This document shows positions 59,962-64,000 of a stretch of 64,000 bases of DNA, one piece after another; the first letter of the stretch is position 1; each line of letters begins with the position of its first letter. Origin of the DNA: JACKBK01 sp963707275 (lineage in GTDB: Bacteria; Chloroflexota; Anaerolineae; JAAEKA01). Location: contig CAVPPH010000015.1 in NCBI GenBank assembly GCA_963707275.1, positions 1 to 64,000 on the forward strand. The letters are read 5' to 3'. Both the position numbers and the translations under genes were made by a program. The notes beneath the pieces were generated by a model. That model worked only from the letters and a program-made list of their open reading frames with translations, ran no database searches and was not told the origin of the DNA.

Positions 59962-61472
59962 TCCTTGACAATAGCCGTGTTATACGAGACACCGTACTCG
60001 CGTTCCTGGTAGTCGAGCCACCAATCAAACAGATTTAGTTCATGTGGCAACAATGGCATCATCAAATCTGGCTTAAGGCCAAGACTGTAGTTCAAATCAA
60101 ATTTATTGTGCCCGATCCTGTCATTGCAGCATGCTGGCTTCTCGCGAGCCACAACCAAGTCTGATTTACCCAACAAATCAATGCTGTAACGGTGGCTGAA
60201 ATAGGGCGCAGCGCCCGCAGCAGTGACAGCTATGCTGGCGTCCTGGTTCGCATATCTATTTACCAGAACACCACCTACAATGGCATACTCCACACCACCA
60301 TTATCAGAATAGATCATGCTCGGATAGAACACGCCCGTGGCCGCCAAAATAGCCGCATACAAAGTCATCAGAATCAAGAACGATCCAACCAGCTTGAGTC
60401 GCGCACCGAACTGCACAGCAGCGACTGCAGCCAGTACCAGGATCACAGGTACCTCGTGAGCCAGGAAGCGGCTAAAGCCGAAGATGTCGCCGCCAATCAT
60501 GATACTGTAGGCCAGACTGATCGCCAGTCCGACAAGCAACAGCCACCAGCGCCGCTGTGCCGCCAGGATTGCGCCAAATCCGGCAAGCAGAATAGCCACA
60601 CCGTAGTTCTGCACAAAACCGCGCACATAACCAAACCCTATACGATAGAGACCATCAATCCCGTAAACCTTGAGGTAATAGGTATTCGGTAGCCAGTCGC
60701 CGTAGTACCATCGTCGCCACAGCACATGAGCAATCGGCAAGACTAACGAAACACCCAAGAATGCAATCGTCTTTTTCCGGTCCTTGCTGATGCCGAATGC
60801 CAGAATTGCCGCGCCAAGCCAGATATGCAGAGCATCGCTGCGCACGAGGGGAAGCAGCCCCATCAACAGGTACGTTGTCACTCGTGACTGGCCGCTCTGC
60901 TCCTCATCCAGCAATCGCACGACAACAGCCAGGAAGATGACCGTCAACAGAGTTGTTTCAAAGCCGTTGACCGACCAGAATAACAAGTCGCCGCACAGAG
61001 CCAGGGTCAACAGCACCGCCGGCAGGGCCAAGCCAGGCTTTGGCAGGAAGCGCCGCAGCAACTGCTCGGCCAGCATCAGCACCCCGAACGCCAGTCCCAG
61101 ATTGATCAGCTTCACCGCCAGCGAGGTGGTGGCGTCCGGCAGCGGCAGCAAATGCACACCAGCCATGACCAACGTCCACAGAAAGTTGCTGTATCCCTCG
61201 ACGCGCTCGCCCGGGTTCCAGACCAACCCATGGCCCTCCGCCAGGTTGCGGGCGTAGCGCATCGAGATCATCTGGTCGTCGTCGAGCCAGAAGTAGCGCA
61301 CGCCGTCGATGCTGATGCTGGCCTGCCGGATAGCCAGGACGGTCATGCCAGCCAGGAGGCCAAACGCCAGCAGCCGCCACAACACCGGCGGACGATTGGC
61401 CAGCCACGCCAGCGCCGCCTCAAAGCGACGAATGGATGGGACGGGCCCGATTGCAATCTGTTCTGTTGTCAA
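59962..61472 (-). pseudogene. GT-C membrane glycosyltransferase (AftB-like), 3' end displaced by IS
   Basis: About 500 residues with ~10 membrane helices. The conserved first loop WLDDDQMISMRYARNLAEGHGLVWNPGERVEGYSNFLW resembles mycobacterial AftB-type arabinosyltransferases and related GT-C proteins, with the DDD as catalytic acids. The frame runs through the IS border to a stop at 59895; the native end is at 58818-58943. The lost tail is about 41 residues, so activity may remain. Part of the surface-polysaccharide gene run. Confidence 0.75.
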
Positions 61473-61488
61473 GGTGCTTCGCTCTGGT

Positions 61489-61773
61489 TCAGGATTCTGA
61501 CCAGTCCAATAGATTTCTGGTTCTCAGGTCTTCAATGAAGACTGCTACGCTCTGCCGAGCATGCGGCAGGTCCACATCGTATTCCGTTGTCAGCACCAGG
61601 GCAATGTCCTCAACCGTGTTGTTACCGTCAGAGAGTTGCCAGATGCGCGAGCCGACGGGGTTGAGCATGCGCACCATGTTTTCCGACGGGCTGATGACCA
61701 CGGCGTCGCTGCCAAACACGCGCGAGGCGGTCGATGAATGATGGATGGGTTTACGCAGATCGACGTCACTCAT
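61489..61773 (-). CDS. PqqD-family peptide-binding protein (RRE)
   Basis: 94 residues, intact. PqqD fold: NMVRMLNPVGSRIWQLSDGNNTVEDIALVLTTEYDVD. PqqD-like RiPP recognition elements hold leader peptides for radical SAM enzymes. Here it sits between a sugar-phosphate transferase and a GT-C gene, 3 kb from a radical SAM/SPASM gene on the same strand. It could serve that enzyme or a polysaccharide-linked pathway. Confidence 0.85.
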   Translation of the reverse strand: MSDVDLRKPIHHSSTASRVFGSDAVVISPSENMVRMLNPVGSRIWQLSDGNNTVEDIALVLTTEYDVDLPHARQSVAVFIEDLRTRNLLDWSES

Positions 61774-61778
61774 CGCGA

Positions 61779-63254
61779 TTACTGTCCTTTGAATTCAAGC
61801 ATGACCTGGATGGTCCTCAGCATGATACGGATGTCCAGCAGCGGACTCATGTGGTTGACGTAGTACAGATCGTACTCCAACTTGATCCGCGCGTCATCCT
61901 CCGAGCTGCCGTAGCGGTAGCTGACCTGCGCCCAGCCGGTGATACCGGGACGTACAGCATGGCGCGCTCGGTAAAATGGAATCGTATCGGCCAGATGCTC
62001 GACGAACTCAGGTCGTTCCGGCCGCGGCCCAATCAGGCTCATCTCGCCCTTGAGTACGTTGATGAACTGCGGCAGTTCGTCGAGGCGCGTTTTGCGCAGG
62101 AATCGTCCCACTGGCGTGATACGATCGTCGTTGGTGGTTGCCCAAACCGCGCCGGTCGTCGCCTCGGCGTCTGGGACCATCGATCGAAACTTGTAGACCT
62201 GATAAAATCGCCCGCCTTTTCCGACGCGCGTTTGTCGATAGAACAACGGGCCCGGCGACCCAAAGTGATTAGCAGTCGCCACCCCCACTGCCACAATCGC
62301 CACAACTATCAGGCCCAGCGCGGCTATCCCCAGGTCAATCAGACGCTTCACGCCACTGTAAACACGTTCCGACGGACGATCACCGGATGGAAGCGCCATA
62401 TAAAGATCGCGCCCCACATGTTGCACCGGTACCCGGCCGGTCAGGTTTTCGTACACGGTGGACATAGTGGTCACGTGAACACCCATCTCACGGCAGCGCA
62501 ACAGTTCGTCAAACAAGTCGTCAGCGATAGCATGGCGCTGCGTGATAGCCAGGATTACTTCATCGATGTTGAGCGCATTCGCCATGGGCGCCAACACGTC
62601 ACGGCCGCCCAACACCGGCACGCCGGCAACCTCGTGACCGACCAGTTCGTGATCATCGTCTATGAACCCGACCAGTTCATAGCCTGTGCCGCGGAACGGA
62701 TTGGCGTCGTGGGTGACCCCACTCAACGACTCGACCAGGGTGCGACCAGCCCAGCCGGCGCCGATCACCAGGGCTCGTTGGCGAAACTGTGGCTGAATGA
62801 ACAACTGGGCGTAGAGGACACGCCATGCAACCAACCCGCCGATCACCAGCCCGCTGAACACAAAAAGCAGTGTGCGGTTCTGAAGGGGAGGGGTCAACCA
62901 GGGGATCAGCGTGTAGACCAGCACTGTGGTCAACGCAGCAAGACCGATATTGCGCACGATGTTGGTAGTGCTGGCAGAGCGGGCCAGATTGTAGACATCG
63001 AAGATAAAGGCGCTGACGCACCAAACAAGTGTGAGAGTGATGTACCATTTATATGGGGATGTAATGGTACCAAGGGTGAACCCGTTTTCGGCCGCCAACA
63101 GCCAGGATACCGCCAAAGCCAGATTAACGATCAAAACATCTACCAAAAAGAGGAATATCTTGCGCTCTGAAGTTCTAATCCTCAGCCGCGGCAAGGCGAT
63201 TCGTTGGCGCTGCGTCTTGCTGGGCGGCTTTGCAACCGTTGTCTCCAGTTTCAT
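61779..63254 (-). CDS. Polyprenyl-phosphate sugar-1-phosphate transferase (WbaP/EpsL type)
   Basis: ATG 63254 behind GGAG; 491 residues, intact. Four N-terminal helices, a CoA-binding-like central domain (VIGAGWAGRTLVESL), another helix, and the bacterial sugar transferase domain with YKFRSMVPDAE, RKTRLDELPQFINVLKGEMSLIGPRPERPEF and PGITGWAQV. It starts exopolysaccharide repeat synthesis on undecaprenyl phosphate. Overlaps the upstream glycosyltransferase by ATGA; five bases precede pqqD. Confidence 0.93.
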   Translation of the reverse strand: MKLETTVAKPPSKTQRQRIALPRLRIRTSERKIFLFLVDVLIVNLALAVSWLLAAENGFTLGTITSPYKWYITLTLVWCVSAFIFDVYNLARSASTTNIVRNIGLAALTTVLVYTLIPWLTPPLQNRTLLFVFSGLVIGGLVAWRVLYAQLFIQPQFRQRALVIGAGWAGRTLVESLSGVTHDANPFRGTGYELVGFIDDDHELVGHEVAGVPVLGGRDVLAPMANALNIDEVILAITQRHAIADDLFDELLRCREMGVHVTTMSTVYENLTGRVPVQHVGRDLYMALPSGDRPSERVYSGVKRLIDLGIAALGLIVVAIVAVGVATANHFGSPGPLFYRQTRVGKGGRFYQVYKFRSMVPDAEATTGAVWATTNDDRITPVGRFLRKTRLDELPQFINVLKGEMSLIGPRPERPEFVEHLADTIPFYRARHAVRPGITGWAQVSYRYGSSEDDARIKLEYDLYYVNHMSPLLDIRIMLRTIQVMLEFKGQ

Positions 63255-64000
63255 GCCGCTCCCTCCGTCATACCGATCCCCAGGTACATCGCGATCAGCG
63301 ATTCCTGCTCCCGCTTCCGCTGTTCCTTGTACCATGTGCTGCCTGCTTCGCCCATCCTTCGAAGCCGCCCCGTATCGGCCAGAGCAGCGCCCCACGCATC
63401 CCCCAGCGCGCGCGCATCGCCTGCGGGCACTACCCATCCAGTAACACCTTGCTGTACGTACTCGGCCAACACACCAACATCTGTCACGATAACCGGCTTT
63501 CCAAAATAGTAGGCAGATGCAATCAGGGCTGACTGGCTTGCATCAAGATAAGGCAGGATAACAACACCGCACTCACGGAATAGCTCAATCGCCTCCGCGT
63601 CGTCGATACGGCGATTGCGGACGTCGATGGTTGGCGGGAGTGGGACGTCCGTGCTGAGGACACCAGACCCTGCCAATACAAGATTGACGCCGGTCCGTGG
63701 CTTCGGCAGCATGCGTTCCGCTTCGATCAGTTGTGCAACACCCTTGTAGCGTTCGAGACGGCCAAAAAAGAGGCCCCAGTTGCCATAGTTTACTTCATCC
63801 ATATCCAGGCTAGCAAATCCATCAGAACTCAGGAACAGATGCAACAGCGGCAGGTAGGTAACGCCGCCAGGGTCACATCCACCGGCCAGCAGACGCCGGG
63901 CGTAAACCTGCCCATGCACCAGCAAATGATCCGCCGACCTGATGATCAGGCGATTCCACAGCCGGATCAGCCAGCCAAAGCGCACTCCCGTGTGCGGATC
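63251..64000 (-). CDS. Family 4-type glycosyltransferase, partial
   Basis: The 5' end lies beyond the window; the open frame continues to the edge (DPHTGVRFGWLIRLWN). GT-B fold: FFGRLERYKGVAQLIEA, LVLAGSG, VILPYLDASQSALIASAYYFGKPVIVTDVG, and GWVVPAGDA. It transfers a nucleotide sugar in exopolysaccharide assembly. At least 249 residues seen. Confidence 0.88.
   Translation of the reverse strand, partial: DPHTGVRFGWLIRLWNRLIIRSADHLLVHGQVYARRLLAGGCDPGGVTYLPLLHLFLSSDGFASLDMDEVNYGNWGLFFGRLERYKGVAQLIEAERMLPKPRTGVNLVLAGSGVLSTDVPLPPTIDVRNRRIDDAEAIELFRECGVVILPYLDASQSALIASAYYFGKPVIVTDVGVLAEYVQQGVTGWVVPAGDARALGDAWGAALADTGRLRRMGEAGSTWYKEQRKREQESLIAMYLGIGMTEGAA

Overview
The window is GC-rich, gene-dense bacterial DNA. 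The gene set points to a filamentous or anaerobic Chloroflexota (Anaerolineae/Caldilineae-like) organism. The pointers are a MurF-Alr fusion, a cyclase/NB-ATPase regulator, a tungsten aldehyde oxidoreductase with its radical SAM maturase, a SUF-type Fe-S system built on SufU, RNase J and lipobox proteins. This placement is inference from gene content; no rRNA or tRNA gene was seen.

Layout. 1-3.5 kb: signal-peptide start of a leftward gene, a cyclase/NB-ATPase regulator and a MITE-like inverted repeat. 3.7-9.4 kb: tungsten AOR, a HEPN/MNT toxin-antitoxin pair, and a leftward operon of tungsten-enzyme radical SAM maturase, two MoaD-like proteins and a PfkB sugar kinase. 9.7-18.3 kb: pyrG, yebC, ruvC, an OmpR-type regulator, ruvA, a pseudokinase and murF-alr. 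18.4-25.1 kb, leftward: a very large secreted lipase with a beta-propeller, and a DinG-type exonuclease-helicase. 25.4-29.9 kb: MoxR/DUF58/DUF4129 operon and a DUF433/DUF5615 toxin-antitoxin pair. 30-38.6 kb: AMP-ligase followed by hypA-B-F-C-D-(lipoprotein)-E for NiFe-hydrogenase maturation. 38.7-44.3 kb, leftward: a thioredoxin-fold lipoprotein with an in-frame UGA, acyl-CoA dehydrogenase, class IV aminotransferase, a UvrD-tail-like protein and a membrane protein. 44.4-47.2 kb, leftward: SufU2-SufS-SufU-Rieske-DUF59. 47.4-52.9 kb: hutI, M20 peptidase, PAP2 phosphatase, rnj. 52.9-58.6 kb, leftward: broken C25 peptidase, small protein and radical SAM/SPASM enzyme. 58.8-64 kb, leftward: glycosyltransferase, sugar-phosphate transferase, PqqD-like protein and a GT-C membrane protein interrupted by an IS.

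Two genome-wide signals stand out. First, many conserved genes carry single-base +1 shifts in coding sense (at least 32 outside the C25 gene; one case fits -1). In several places the extra base duplicates its neighbour, and removing it restores family-conserved sequence. Insertion-type sequencing or assembly error is the simplest explanation. Frameshifted genes are therefore reported as one gene each. Second, intergenic regions and the hypF gene carry imperfect tandem tracts with a strict 7-bp (once 9-bp) period, often arranged as inverted pairs, plus several families of palindromic repeats.

The strongest single discovery candidate is the lipoprotein at 38664-39524. An in-frame UGA replaces the first Cys of a CxxC redox motif (UxxC). 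It is followed at the right distance by a perfect 7-bp hairpin with a GU-containing loop, which is the geometry of a bacterial SECIS. The radical SAM/SPASM, PqqD and small-protein neighbourhood is a second candidate system (RiPP-like), split by an insertion sequence.
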